DNA from: Ignavibacteriales bacterium
GTDB lineage: Bacteria; Bacteroidota; Ignavibacteria; Ignavibacteriales; Ignavibacteriaceae
Direction of reading: 5' to 3'
NCBI GenBank assembly: GCA_012517155.1
Contig: JAAYVN010000019.1
Coordinates: 1 to 45,029, forward strand
Length of the DNA stretch: 45,029 nucleotides
Shown here in pieces: positions 8,367 through 17,104 of this stretch. The translations under genes were made by a program, and so were the position numbers. Numbering within the stretch: position 1 is the first letter of the stretch; each line of letters begins with the position of its first letter. The notes under the pieces are model-generated. The model was not told the origin of the DNA. It searched no databases and saw only the letters and a program-made list of their open reading frames with translations.

Positions 8367-8443
8367 TGAATACGTGGTGAATACGTACTGAATACGTACT
8401 AAAGCCGTGGTGAATACGTACTGAATACGTACTGAATACGTAC
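8367..8443. repeat. 11-bp tandem array, seven units
   Basis: Seven consecutive 11-bp units follow the consensus TGAATACGTAC. Unit 1 ends in GTGG, unit 4 is degenerate (TAAAGCCGTGG) and the other five are identical. The unit contains the palindrome TACGTA. The period is close to one helical turn, so any protein bound to each unit would face the same side. It lies in the 351-bp gap between convergent genes (PAP2 and the hydrolase). Confidence 0.9.
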
Positions 8444-8607
8444 TTGACTCGATTTAACCCTCTTTTCAATTCCCCGCACTTCTTTTCCCCTGCGGCAGTT
8501 ATTCTTTCCGGCTTCTTTCATGTATGAATCCCCAACTCTGTTTTGCACTTAATCCGACAATCTTGTCTATCGAAAGAAAATTTCAAAAATAACAAATTTT
8601 CCTTAAA

Positions 8608-8629
8608 ATAAACTCCCATCTGAGTTTAT
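8608..8629. terminator. Hairpin between convergent genes, weak terminator candidate
   Basis: ATAAACTC, loop CCATCT, then GAGTTTAT makes a perfect 8-bp stem in the convergent gap. The stem is AT-rich and there is no clean T-run after it on either strand, so termination is only possible. The rest of 8444-8686 is pyrimidine-rich text in which I see no gene. Confidence 0.35.
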
Positions 8630-8686
8630 ATATCAATAAAATAATTAAACGCAATTCGTTTATTAAAAAGGAGGGTTTGCCCAAAA

Positions 8687-9574
8687 CTACCGTTTTTTTT
8701 CTAAAAAAAACTCCACAATCTCCTTTATTACTTCCTCCGGCTTCTCAAACTGAATAAAATGCCCGCATTGTTCTAACAACACCAACCTGGAGTTCTTTAT
8801 CTCCGCAGCCCCTTTTCTTGCTACTTCCTCTGTTGTCAGACTCTTGTGTATGTACTTGTTCGGAATCATATAATCATTTTTTCCAAAAAGTATCAGCGTC
8901 GGACATTTCAAATTCTTTAACGAATTAAACACGGGATCTTTTATTAACCCCAGCGCCGAATTATATACAACCTGCGCATAGTCTCTGAACCCGGGTAGCG
9001 TTTTCATTAAAAACGTGTCCGCCACCATCTTTTTTACATCTTCTGTCATACGGTAAAAGTTCCCCCCCCAGCTTTGCTCTATCTGCTCCTTGTTCGCCTC
9101 AAGTATCATTTTGACAGAACTGTACTTCTTTATTAACAAGTTATCCAGAAATGAAAAGGTCTCGAACCCTGCTGGTGCCAGTAATGTCAGACTATTAATC
9201 AGCCCCGGATGCCTCAGAGCTGTTGAGATACTTATCTGCCCCCCCATTGAATGACCAACCAGATTTAACCTCCCGCAGTTTAACCCCCTTATAAACCTTT
9301 CTAATGCATCCACATAAAAAGAGATTGTGCCGGGATGCTCCCCCCCGGAGGACTTCCCGTATCCCGGCAAATCAATTGCTATACACCTGTAAATTTTACT
9401 TAATTCCGGAATCACTTTATCCCATGCCGGTATGTAACTCATCAGACCATGTATGAATAAAAGCACTTCCCCTTCTTTTGCTCCTTCATCACGGTAAGCA
9501 ATAAAAAGATCTTTCCCTAAATCTAAGGTCCTGACCTCATACCCATATTCTAATTCCGGAAACTGCCCCCTCAT
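8687..9574 (-). CDS. Alpha/beta-fold hydrolase
   Basis: The 295-residue protein has the alpha/beta hydrolase order: oxyanion region LLFIHGLMSYIPAWD, nucleophile elbow GHSMGG with Ser109, acid region LILFGKNDYMIP, and a C-terminal CGHFIQFEKPEEV with the catalytic His. No signal peptide is visible, so it is probably cytoplasmic. Its ATG overlaps the stop of a tiny SDR remnant (ATGA), and it lies downstream of a GbsR/MarR regulator and a thiolase on the same strand. That context suggests a role in acyl or ester metabolism; the substrate cannot be named. Confidence 0.85.
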   Translation of the reverse strand: MRGQFPELEYGYEVRTLDLGKDLFIAYRDEGAKEGEVLLFIHGLMSYIPAWDKVIPELSKIYRCIAIDLPGYGKSSGGEHPGTISFYVDALERFIRGLNCGRLNLVGHSMGGQISISTALRHPGLINSLTLLAPAGFETFSFLDNLLIKKYSSVKMILEANKEQIEQSWGGNFYRMTEDVKKMVADTFLMKTLPGFRDYAQVVYNSALGLIKDPVFNSLKNLKCPTLILFGKNDYMIPNKYIHKSLTTEEVARKGAAEIKNSRLVLLEQCGHFIQFEKPEEVIKEIVEFFLEKKR

Positions 9575-9681
9575 TTTACAAAATCCAATATGGCTTTGGT
9601 AAATTCCTCTTTTTGTAATGCCGCTTTGCCAATACCTCTTGCTCCCCCCGTTATAATAGCCACTTTGTTTTCTAATCTTTT
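9571..9681 (-). pseudogene. Remnant of a short-chain dehydrogenase/reductase gene
   Basis: On the minus strand an open frame reads KRLENKVAIITGGARGIGKA, then about 17 more residues, then TGA. LENKVAIITGGARGIGKA is the typical first beta strand and nucleotide-binding TGxxxGIG loop of FabG-like SDR enzymes, which are normally about 245 residues. Only about 36 codons remain. An AAA stands where the usual ATG would be, directly after an in-frame TAA. This is best read as a gene with a large internal deletion and a lost start codon. Its stop overlaps the hydrolase start (ATGA), as expected if the intact SDR was once the preceding gene of the operon. Confidence 0.75.
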
Positions 9682-9756
9682 TATTGTTAAACCTTTCTGT
9701 TTTTACTGTTTGAAATTTTTAAAACGATCCCGTCAAATAATCTCTCTCTGTCTCGC

Positions 9757-10254
9757 TCATTGCAATTTAACTATTTTCTTCCTTTCTTTTGCCCATTCCT
9801 TCATGAACTTCCTGTTGTACTTTTCCATCAGCAAATAGAATGCTTCCATCTCGGATATCCGCTGTTTTAATACCTTCTCTTCATTATTCTTTATCCTGAT
9901 TACCTTCTCTTTAATTTGCTGGGCTATACGGGTATTGTTCTTTATTAGTTCGCTCTGATTCCTGAATGCATTTACAAATATGTCTGGCTCCGCCTCATAA
10001 AAATCGCTTCGGTTGTCTTCGGGAAACCAGACTTTCCTAACTAACTTTCTGTCGTACAACCGTTTTAATGTCTGACTTACCGGTCCTTTGGTCCTCCCCA
10101 GTTCTTTAGATATCTGGGTCAGCGAAAGAGGTTCCTTGGAATATATCAATAGCGCAATAATATGCCCCATTAGCTTATTCAATCCAAATGATTTATAAGC
10201 GTCTCCTAATCTCTGTATTATCTCTTTCTTTATCTTTTCTTCTTGTGTACTCAA
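9757..10254 (-). CDS. GbsR/MarR-family transcriptional regulator
   Basis: The 165-residue protein has a winged helix-turn-helix at about 30-90 (SLTQISKELGRTKGPVSQTL, then LVRKVWFPEDNRSDFYEAE), the pattern of the GbsR branch of MarR regulators. A long charged helix follows, probably for dimerisation. The start is a TTG three bases after the thiolase stop. It probably controls its own operon (thiolase, regulator, former SDR, hydrolase); the effector is unknown. Confidence 0.8.
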   Translation of the reverse strand: MSTQEEKIKKEIIQRLGDAYKSFGLNKLMGHIIALLIYSKEPLSLTQISKELGRTKGPVSQTLKRLYDRKLVRKVWFPEDNRSDFYEAEPDIFVNAFRNQSELIKNNTRIAQQIKEKVIRIKNNEEKVLKQRISEMEAFYLLMEKYNRKFMKEWAKERKKIVKLQ

Positions 10255-10257
10255 TGT

Positions 10258-11436
10258 TTACTCGTATTTCTTTATTATCACCGCTGATGCCTCTCCGCCG
10301 CCGATACACAAGGTTGCAAGTCCGTATTGTGAACCTCTTCTTAGCATTTCATGTATCAATGTTACCGCTATTCTGGCTCCGCTCGCCCCAATTGGGTGTC
10401 CCAAAGCTATTGCCCCGCCGTTTACATTTACTTTATCTGGTGTTAAACCAAGCAATTTGTTCACTGCCAGGGAAACTACCGCAAATGCTTCATTTATTTC
10501 GAATAAATCAATATCACCCAAAGACATATTCGCTTTTTTGAGTACTTTGTTTATTGCATCCGCCGGCGCTGTGGTGAATTCTATGGGTGCTTTCGCAGCT
10601 GAACTCTGCGCAACCATCTCCACCATCGGTTTAAGACCAAGTTCCTTTGCTTTCTCTTCGCTCATTAACAACACCGCCGCAGCTCCGTCATTTAGTTTTG
10701 ATGCATTAGCCGCAGTCACCACCCCGCTCTTGTCAAATGCCGTTCTTAAAGTTGGAATCTTTTCAAAATTTACTCTTTCCGGTTCTTCATCTTTCATAAT
10801 AACTGTCTCACCCGATTTGCTTTTTATTTTTACCGGAACAATCTCCGCTTCAAACTTGCCGGATTTCTGTGCCTCAATTGCCCTTTTGTAGGATTCTGTT
10901 GCGAAGGCATCCAATTCCTCTCTTGTCATTGAAAAATCTTTAGCGCAGGCTTCTGCACATAGTCCCATATGAATATTGTTATAAACATCCGTTAGTCCGT
11001 CAAGTATTATCGAGTCCTGCAGCACCCCATTCCCTAACCTGTACCCGTTTCTTGCGTTTGAAAGCAGATATGGTGCGTTGGTCATGCTCTCCATCCCCCC
11101 GGCAATTATTATTTCTGCATCGCCCATTGCAATAGCTTGCTGAGCCAGCATTATTGCTTTAAGCCCGCTGCCGCACATCTTGTTTATTGTTAGCGCCTCT
11201 GTCTTTACCGGAAGCCCGGCATATATTGCTGCCTGCCTTGCCGGTGCTTGCCCCTGCCCGGCGGATAGCACATTCCCCAGGATAACTTCATCTACCAGCT
11301 CAGGATTAATTTGGGTTTCTTCAAGTAGTGCCTTAATTGCCGTGCTTCCAAGTTGGGGTGCGGTTACTCCGCTTAATACACCGTTAAATGAACCAACCGG
11401 GGTTCTCTTTGCCGCTGCGATTATAACTTTCTTCAT
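10258..11436 (-). CDS. Acetyl-CoA acetyltransferase (thiolase)
   Basis: The 392-residue length is standard for degradative or biosynthetic thiolases. The acyl-accepting Cys88 is in KMCGSGLKA, NEAFAVVSLA is the conserved Asn/Glu segment, His347 is in GHPIGASGARI, and the second catalytic Cys377 is in CIGGGEAS. It condenses or cleaves acetoacetyl-CoA (AtoB/PhaA type). It is the first gene of a minus-strand group with the GbsR-like regulator and hydrolase; about 87 bp upstream is free for a promoter. Confidence 0.93.
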   Translation of the reverse strand: MKKVIIAAAKRTPVGSFNGVLSGVTAPQLGSTAIKALLEETQINPELVDEVILGNVLSAGQGQAPARQAAIYAGLPVKTEALTINKMCGSGLKAIMLAQQAIAMGDAEIIIAGGMESMTNAPYLLSNARNGYRLGNGVLQDSIILDGLTDVYNNIHMGLCAEACAKDFSMTREELDAFATESYKRAIEAQKSGKFEAEIVPVKIKSKSGETVIMKDEEPERVNFEKIPTLRTAFDKSGVVTAANASKLNDGAAAVLLMSEEKAKELGLKPMVEMVAQSSAAKAPIEFTTAPADAINKVLKKANMSLGDIDLFEINEAFAVVSLAVNKLLGLTPDKVNVNGGAIALGHPIGASGARIAVTLIHEMLRRGSQYGLATLCIGGGEASAVIIKKYE

Positions 11437-11523
11437 TCAATTCCTTTGGATATATGTTTTAAAATTTTGAAACGATTAAAACACTACTAACATAGCGAAA
11501 AAGATTTACATGACAAAATGCTT

Positions 11524-12504
11524 TTAAAGTCCGGAGATGAGATTTTTTATGTCCCGTGGGAGTTCGGAGTCAAATCTGAGCGTTTTTTTTGTTGCCGGGT
11601 GAATAAATCCAAGCGTTTTCGCATGCAATGCTTGTCGCTGCATTCCCTCGAGAAGATTATCTATCCGGCTTTTTATCTTCGGTAACGTATGCCCCGCCAA
11701 AATACTCCTTCCTCCATAAACCGGATCTCCGAATATTGGATGATTAATTGCCGCAAGGTGTACACGGATTTGATGAGTCCTGCCGGTCTTGAGATTTAAC
11801 TTTAGTAGCGACGCAAATTCATATTCCTCAATCACTTCATACATCGTGAGGGCTGTTTTTCCTTCATCTTCTGTTGTATGAGTAAATTTCTTTCTGTCCG
11901 TTTTCGATCTGACTATATTATATGCTATTTCCCCTTTGTGTTGCTTTAATCTTCCCCAAACTACCGCTTGATATTCTCTCTCTATAGTATGCCGGCTGAA
12001 CTGCTTCGCTAACTGCGCATGTGTATTCTCATCTTTTGCAACTATAAGAAGCCCCGAAGTCTCTTTGTCTATCCTGTGAACTATCCCCGGCCTGATTAAT
12101 GGGTCGTTTAATCCGCTTAATTTATTGGTGTGGTGAAGTAGCGCATTTACTAGCGTCCCGGTGTAATTTGAATATGCTGGATGCGCCACCATTCCTGCCG
12201 GCTTGTTTACTACTAGCAGAAAATCATCTTCATATATGATGTCCAGCGGGATGTCTTCCGCTTCCGCTTTTTCGGGTCTCGGCGAGATGGGAATTGTTAT
12301 ATTAACTATATCATTTGGAAGAATTTTGTAATTTGCCTTCGTCGGCACTCCGTTTACTAGCACAAGCCCGGCTTGTATTAGTTTCTGGACTCTTGTTCTT
12401 GTTGCGTTCTCTAAAGAATTGGTTAAATAAATATCTATTCTTTCTTTAGTCTTGGCGGGCGGAACCTCAATCCTTATTTTCTTTTCCGTTATCAGCTTGC
12501 TCAT
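11524..12504 (-). CDS. rluD: Pseudouridine synthase, RluD/RluA family
   Basis: The 326-residue protein has an N-terminal S4 RNA-binding domain (ERIDIYLTNSLENATRTRVQ), then the RluA-type catalytic core with HRIDKETSGLL (catalytic Asp) and RTHQIRVHLA. It likely makes pseudouridines in 23S rRNA. It ends the yggS-to-rluD run and overlaps lspA by 38 bases. In Firmicutes the homologue ylyB follows lspA in the same way. RluD itself is the closest named match by architecture; RluA or RluC specificity cannot be excluded. Confidence 0.9.
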   Translation of the reverse strand: MSKLITEKKIRIEVPPAKTKERIDIYLTNSLENATRTRVQKLIQAGLVLVNGVPTKANYKILPNDIVNITIPISPRPEKAEAEDIPLDIIYEDDFLLVVNKPAGMVAHPAYSNYTGTLVNALLHHTNKLSGLNDPLIRPGIVHRIDKETSGLLIVAKDENTHAQLAKQFSRHTIEREYQAVVWGRLKQHKGEIAYNIVRSKTDRKKFTHTTEDEGKTALTMYEVIEEYEFASLLKLNLKTGRTHQIRVHLAAINHPIFGDPVYGGRSILAGHTLPKIKSRIDNLLEGMQRQALHAKTLGFIHPATKKTLRFDSELPRDIKNLISGL

Positions 12505-13114
12505 TAGTCATGCTCTGCTGCTCATAAATACCAACTTCCGAAACCGCTTCTGTCCCCTGGACAACTTCTTCTTTCTTTTCATGCTTTTTATAAAACAAAA
12601 CTAGCGCAAGCACTCCTATTGATACCGCCATATCCGCAACATTGAAGATTGGCCAACGGTCATACGTCCTGCCCAATATTTCAAAATCAAAGAAATCAAT
12701 ATCAAAAAAGTCTACCACCTTCCCGTAAAACAAAGGGGCGTATCCGTAAAATACTCCATAGAACACTCTGTCTATGAAGTTACCTATCGCACCTCCAAGT
12801 ATTAAAGCAAGCGAGAAACGAAGACTGAATCCCTGCTGTCGAACTGTGTAAAGATAAACAAACAACCCGATGCTCGCTACTACCGAGAATATCGATACCC
12901 ATAATTTTACGTCGTCCCCTAAATCCACCCCGAATGCCATTCCCGGATTCTCTACAAACGTGATCTTAAAGAAATCCCCTATCAGAGGAATGCTGTCGCC
13001 ATATAGCATCCCGCTGAATTCTGTGTTAAGAAATGGAATCGAAAAACCCTTTACGAATATCTTAGAGAGTTGGTCTAATAATACTATTCCTAATGTCCAG
13101 TATAAAATCCTCAA
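12467..13114 (-). CDS. lspA: Lipoprotein signal peptidase II
   Basis: The product has four membrane segments and both aspartate motifs: GNFIDRVFYG with GKVVDFF, and FNVADMAVSIG. LspA cleaves lipoprotein signal peptides after lipidation. At 215 residues it is longer than the usual 160-170, because of an extended loop before the second Asp and a charged tail of about 35 residues (KKHEKKEEVVQ onward). The end of that tail overlaps rluD. The start is TTG 13114 with GAGG upstream; the N-terminus ILYWTLGIVLLDQLSK then fits the family. Confidence 0.93.
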   Translation of the reverse strand: MRILYWTLGIVLLDQLSKIFVKGFSIPFLNTEFSGMLYGDSIPLIGDFFKITFVENPGMAFGVDLGDDVKLWVSIFSVVASIGLFVYLYTVRQQGFSLRFSLALILGGAIGNFIDRVFYGVFYGYAPLFYGKVVDFFDIDFFDFEILGRTYDRWPIFNVADMAVSIGVLALVLFYKKHEKKEEVVQGTEAVSEVGIYEQQSMTNEQADNGKENKD

Positions 13115-13123
13115 TACTTGCCT

Positions 13124-13897
13124 CTATTTCTTCTTCTCTTGCCTCATTTTTATTGGCACGCACAACTGACTGTGTGGAACGGCTTCTAATCTTGCTTTGG
13201 GGATAAGCGGACATGTTGGACACAAATGCTGTGGCTCTTCTATACATTCTATACATATTCCGTATGTGCCAGCATCTATTCTCTTTAATGCATCTTCCAG
13301 ATAACCAAGAAATTTATTCTCTCTCTGCGCATATAAGAAAGTCTTCTCTCTTTCCATTGCATCCGTCCCTTGCTCAGCCATGTGTAAGGAGTACGGAGAG
13401 TTCTCGTTTATATATACCCCCGTTGTTGGATCTAACATCTGCTCCTTTAGGTTTTGCAGTTGTTCAAGTATCTCTTTCTTCTTGTTTAATATTATCGCTC
13501 TGAAATGCTCTAGTTCCTCTTTGCTGTACCCTTTTATCTTTAAAATCGGTTTTGGTGTTTCCACTTGTTGCCTCTCTACCGTAACCTTTGTTTTTTTGGC
13601 AACTTTTGTCTTAACTGCTTTTTTGGGCTCTGCAACTTTTTTTGTCGCTTTCTTTACTGCTTGCTTGACAACTTTAATCTCTTTCTTTTTCACTGTTTTC
13701 TTTTCTACTGCTTTCTGTTTCTTTTCTGGTATTGCTTTCTTTTTTGCAACCGCTTTGGTCTTTAGCTTAGTCTGTGGTTTCGCAACTGTTTTTGTCTTGG
13801 TTGACACCGCCCCCTTCTTTAATGTTGGGTTCTTTGCCTTTGCTTTTGTGACAGTGACTTTCTTTGTTGTTGTTTTTTTTGTTTTTGTTGCAGCCAT
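13124..13897 (-). CDS. TraR/DksA-family protein with a long lysine-rich N-terminal tail
   Basis: The 257-residue protein has two parts. Residues 1 to about 112 are almost only Lys, Ala, Thr and Val (histone H1-like), which suggests nucleic-acid binding. Residues about 125-257 match DksA/TraR (coiled-coil helices, a HMAEQGTDAMEREKTF segment, and a C-terminal zinc finger). The finger is unusual. CIEC (Cys215, 218) is followed by a second pair CPTC (226, 229) inside an insertion, then IPKARLEAVPHSQLC (246) with the normal last Cys replaced, so zinc may be held by the two close pairs. It lies between ileS and lspA, as ylyA does in Bacillus. GAGGAG lies upstream of the ATG. Confidence 0.85.
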   Translation of the reverse strand: MAATKTKKTTTKKVTVTKAKAKNPTLKKGAVSTKTKTVAKPQTKLKTKAVAKKKAIPEKKQKAVEKKTVKKKEIKVVKQAVKKATKKVAEPKKAVKTKVAKKTKVTVERQQVETPKPILKIKGYSKEELEHFRAIILNKKKEILEQLQNLKEQMLDPTTGVYINENSPYSLHMAEQGTDAMEREKTFLYAQRENKFLGYLEDALKRIDAGTYGICIECIEEPQHLCPTCPLIPKARLEAVPHSQLCVPIKMRQEKKK

Positions 13898-13908
13898 TTT
13901 CGACTCCT

Positions 13909-16900
13909 CTAACTATTTTTACCAATTTGAATTACACACTTAAATTCGTTAATTTTCCACTCCTGTTCAAACGTCCCTTTTATATCCTCTCCACTTAATG
14001 AGTCTGCTAGAGTTTCGGTTGCAATATAATCTTTAAAATTGAATATTGCACCAGAAAACTGTTCTGAATCACTCGAAAAACTTATTTTTATTCTGTCCGT
14101 TACATCAAATCCTGCGTCTTTACGCATGTTTTGTACTCTGTTTACAAATTCTCTTGCTAATCCTTCATTAATTAGCATCTCGGTTAATTCTGTGTCTAAT
14201 GCTACCGTAACGCCTTCTTCTGTTTCTACAACCCACCCCTCTATTTGGTTGCTTATTATCTCTACATCCTCTTTCGTAACTTCAAGTTCGGATTCTCCAA
14301 TGGTCACTTTGATTCCGTCCCCCCTCTCAAGCAGTGATATTTGCTCGTTTGTTAATCCCTTTATGGCATTTGCTATCGGGTTTACTATCTTTCCGAATTT
14401 TGGCCCAATCGATTTGAAGTTTGGTTTTGCGGTCTTCTTCACTATCGTTTCTGCATCATCAAGCACTACCATCTCCTTGATGTTTAATTCATCAAGTATT
14501 ATATCCTGCATTTCCTTTAGCGCGTTTCTTCTGGATGCTTCAACTACTACCATCATCTTTTTTAGCGGCTGGCGGATCTTTAGGTTTATTTTTGCTCTCA
14601 TGAATCGCCCTAAATAAACAACCCTTTGAGCCACTTCCATTTTTTCTTCAAGTTTGTCGTCAATATAACTCGCTTCGGGAAAATAGGATAAGTGTACTGA
14701 ATCAAACTCCTCTGCCTTTGTTTCCTTGTTCAGGTTTAAGTATATCTCTTCAGATATATACGGCGCAAATGGAGATGTTAATTTGGCAACCTTTATCAGA
14801 CACTCATATAAGGTCTGATAAGCCGATAGCTTGGCTGTGTTCATTTCCGATTTCCAGAATCTCCTCCTCGAACGCCTTACATACCAGTTTGAAAGATGAT
14901 CTATGGTAAATGATGATACTAACCGGGCTGCTTTTGTTACATCATATGCATCCATCAGTATCTCATACTCTCTAACAACTGAATTTAACTTGGAAATGAT
15001 CCATCTGTCTATTTCCGGTCTTTTATCGTATGTCACCAGCGGTTCTTTATGTGTAAAATTGTCTATGTTTGCATAAAGTGCAAAAAATGAATACGTATTC
15101 ACCAGCGTCCCGAAAAATTTCCTCTGGGTATCAAGCAAATCTTCTTCATCAAATAGCGTTGGTCTCCATGGTGGACTGTTTACTATTAGATACCACCTGG
15201 TTGCATCTGCCCCGTATTTGTCGAAAAGCATAAAGGGATCAACCGTGTTTCCCTTTGACTTCGACATCTTTAACCCCTTTTTATCTAGTATCAGATCGTT
15301 TACTAGTACATTCTTGTACGATACATTCTCAAATAACATCGTGGCTATCGCATGCATAGTATAAAACCATCCCCTTGTCTGGTCTATTCCTTCCGATATA
15401 AAATCTGCCGGGAAGTTTTCTTCAAACCATTCCTTGTTTTCAAACGGATAGTGGTACTGGGCAAATGGCATCGATCCCGAATCATACCACACGTCTATCA
15501 ACTCTGGCGTTCTCTTAAATATTTTTTCGTTCTTTTCAAAAAAAACTTCATCAACAAATGGTTTGTGTAAATCCAGTTTCGGCAATCCGTCTTTTTCTTC
15601 ATCCCCCAACTCGGCTACGCTTATTCTTTTCCCCTCTCTGATAATAAATCCTTGCTTTAACTCTTCTATGCTCCCCACAGCTAACATCTCTCCATCTTCA
15701 CTTACCCAAATCGGCAGGGGCGTTGCCCAGAATCTGTCTCGGCTAAGCGCCCAGTCTTTGTTTTCATCTAACCAGTTTCCAAACCGCCCGCTTCCTACTT
15801 CCTGCGGCACCCAGTTGATTTTTTTGTTAAGCTCTATCATTTTATCTGCAATTGAGGTGGTTCTTATAAACCACGATTCTCTTGCATAATATATAATCGG
15901 CACATTGTCAAACCGCCAGCTGAATGGATATGAGTGCTCTATTGTTTCTTTGCGATACAACTTGCCTTCGCTTCTGAGTTTCTGTATAATTCCTGCATCC
16001 GCATCTTTTACAAACTGATTTGCAAAATCTGTTATCTCTTCTGTAAATGTCCCGTTCCTTCTTACCGGCTGAAGCATGGGAAGATTGTAATGCTTCGATA
16101 TCTCATAATCGTCTGCGCCAAAAGCCGGAGCAATGTGTACTATTCCGGAACCATCCTCTGTACTGACAAAATCTCCGCATACTACAAAGAATGCCTTCTT
16201 TTCCGGTTTGATATACGGCAATAATTGTTCGTATTCCAATCCCTCAAGCGCCGATCCCTTCATTTCTTCAAGGACTTCATATTCCCCGTCTATTACCGTT
16301 AGCCTCTCTTTTGCTAATATTATTTCCGCCTCCCTGTGCCTTATTTTTACGTAATCTACATCTTTTCCAACCGCAAGCGCAACATTCGATATTAATGTCC
16401 ACGGCGTTGTCGTCCATACAAGAAAATGGGCGTTCTCTGTATTCCTGATCTTGAATATTACATATACAGACGGATCTTTGGTCATCTTATATCCTAGCGC
16501 AAGCTCATGAGACGATAACACTGTCTCGCTTCTCGGACACTGTGGAACTATCTTATAATCCTTGTAAATTAATCCTTTGTCAAATAAAGTCTTGAGCGAC
16601 CACCATACTGATTCTATATACTCATTCGTGCAGGTGATGTATGCACTTGGCAGATCAATCCAGTACCCCATTCTTACCGTCATCTTCTCCCACAAATCAA
16701 GATAAGTAAATACTGATGAACGGCATGCTTCGTTATACTTCGATACCCCAAACTCTGGTATTTCACTTTTACTCTTGATCCCCAGTTGTTTTTCCACCTC
16801 TATCTCAACCGGCAAACCGTGAGTGTCCCAACCTGCTTTCCTGTGTACCTGGTATCCTTTTAGTGTCTTGTAGCGACATACCAAATCCTTCAGCGTTCTT

Positions 16901-17082
16901 GCCATCACATGGTGTATCCCAGGCTTTCCGTTGGCCGTCGGAGGACCTTCATAAAATGTAAAGGGCTTCTTCCCATCACGGGTGATTATGCTTTTTTCAA
17001 ATATCCCCTTTTCATGCCAGTATTTTAATATCTTCTCTTCTGTTTCCGGATACTGTATTTTCTCAAGATTCTGCTTAAACAT
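13909..17082 (-). CDS. ileS: Isoleucyl-tRNA synthetase, type 2
   Basis: The 1057-residue class I synthetase charges tRNA-Ile. The N-terminus FTFYEGPPTANGKPGIHH carries the first signature as G55-I-H-H58 instead of HIGH. KMSKS is in KKGLKMSKSKGNTV at about 605. The editing domain lies between them, followed by anticodon-binding and type 2 C-terminal regions. Length and motifs match the eukaryote-like IleRS2 class, which tolerates mupirocin. The first and third positions of HIGH are swapped (GXHH), as known from a subset of IleRS2. It is the fifth gene of the run that starts at yggS; AAAGGA precedes the ATG. Confidence 0.96.
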   Translation of the reverse strand: MFKQNLEKIQYPETEEKILKYWHEKGIFEKSIITRDGKKPFTFYEGPPTANGKPGIHHVMARTLKDLVCRYKTLKGYQVHRKAGWDTHGLPVEIEVEKQLGIKSKSEIPEFGVSKYNEACRSSVFTYLDLWEKMTVRMGYWIDLPSAYITCTNEYIESVWWSLKTLFDKGLIYKDYKIVPQCPRSETVLSSHELALGYKMTKDPSVYVIFKIRNTENAHFLVWTTTPWTLISNVALAVGKDVDYVKIRHREAEIILAKERLTVIDGEYEVLEEMKGSALEGLEYEQLLPYIKPEKKAFFVVCGDFVSTEDGSGIVHIAPAFGADDYEISKHYNLPMLQPVRRNGTFTEEITDFANQFVKDADAGIIQKLRSEGKLYRKETIEHSYPFSWRFDNVPIIYYARESWFIRTTSIADKMIELNKKINWVPQEVGSGRFGNWLDENKDWALSRDRFWATPLPIWVSEDGEMLAVGSIEELKQGFIIREGKRISVAELGDEEKDGLPKLDLHKPFVDEVFFEKNEKIFKRTPELIDVWYDSGSMPFAQYHYPFENKEWFEENFPADFISEGIDQTRGWFYTMHAIATMLFENVSYKNVLVNDLILDKKGLKMSKSKGNTVDPFMLFDKYGADATRWYLIVNSPPWRPTLFDEEDLLDTQRKFFGTLVNTYSFFALYANIDNFTHKEPLVTYDKRPEIDRWIISKLNSVVREYEILMDAYDVTKAARLVSSFTIDHLSNWYVRRSRRRFWKSEMNTAKLSAYQTLYECLIKVAKLTSPFAPYISEEIYLNLNKETKAEEFDSVHLSYFPEASYIDDKLEEKMEVAQRVVYLGRFMRAKINLKIRQPLKKMMVVVEASRRNALKEMQDIILDELNIKEMVVLDDAETIVKKTAKPNFKSIGPKFGKIVNPIANAIKGLTNEQISLLERGDGIKVTIGESELEVTKEDVEIISNQIEGWVVETEEGVTVALDTELTEMLINEGLAREFVNRVQNMRKDAGFDVTDRIKISFSSDSEQFSGAIFNFKDYIATETLADSLSGEDIKGTFEQEWKINEFKCVIQIGKNS

Positions 17083-17104
17083 CTTCTGTTCTGTCCTTTA
17101 TTCC

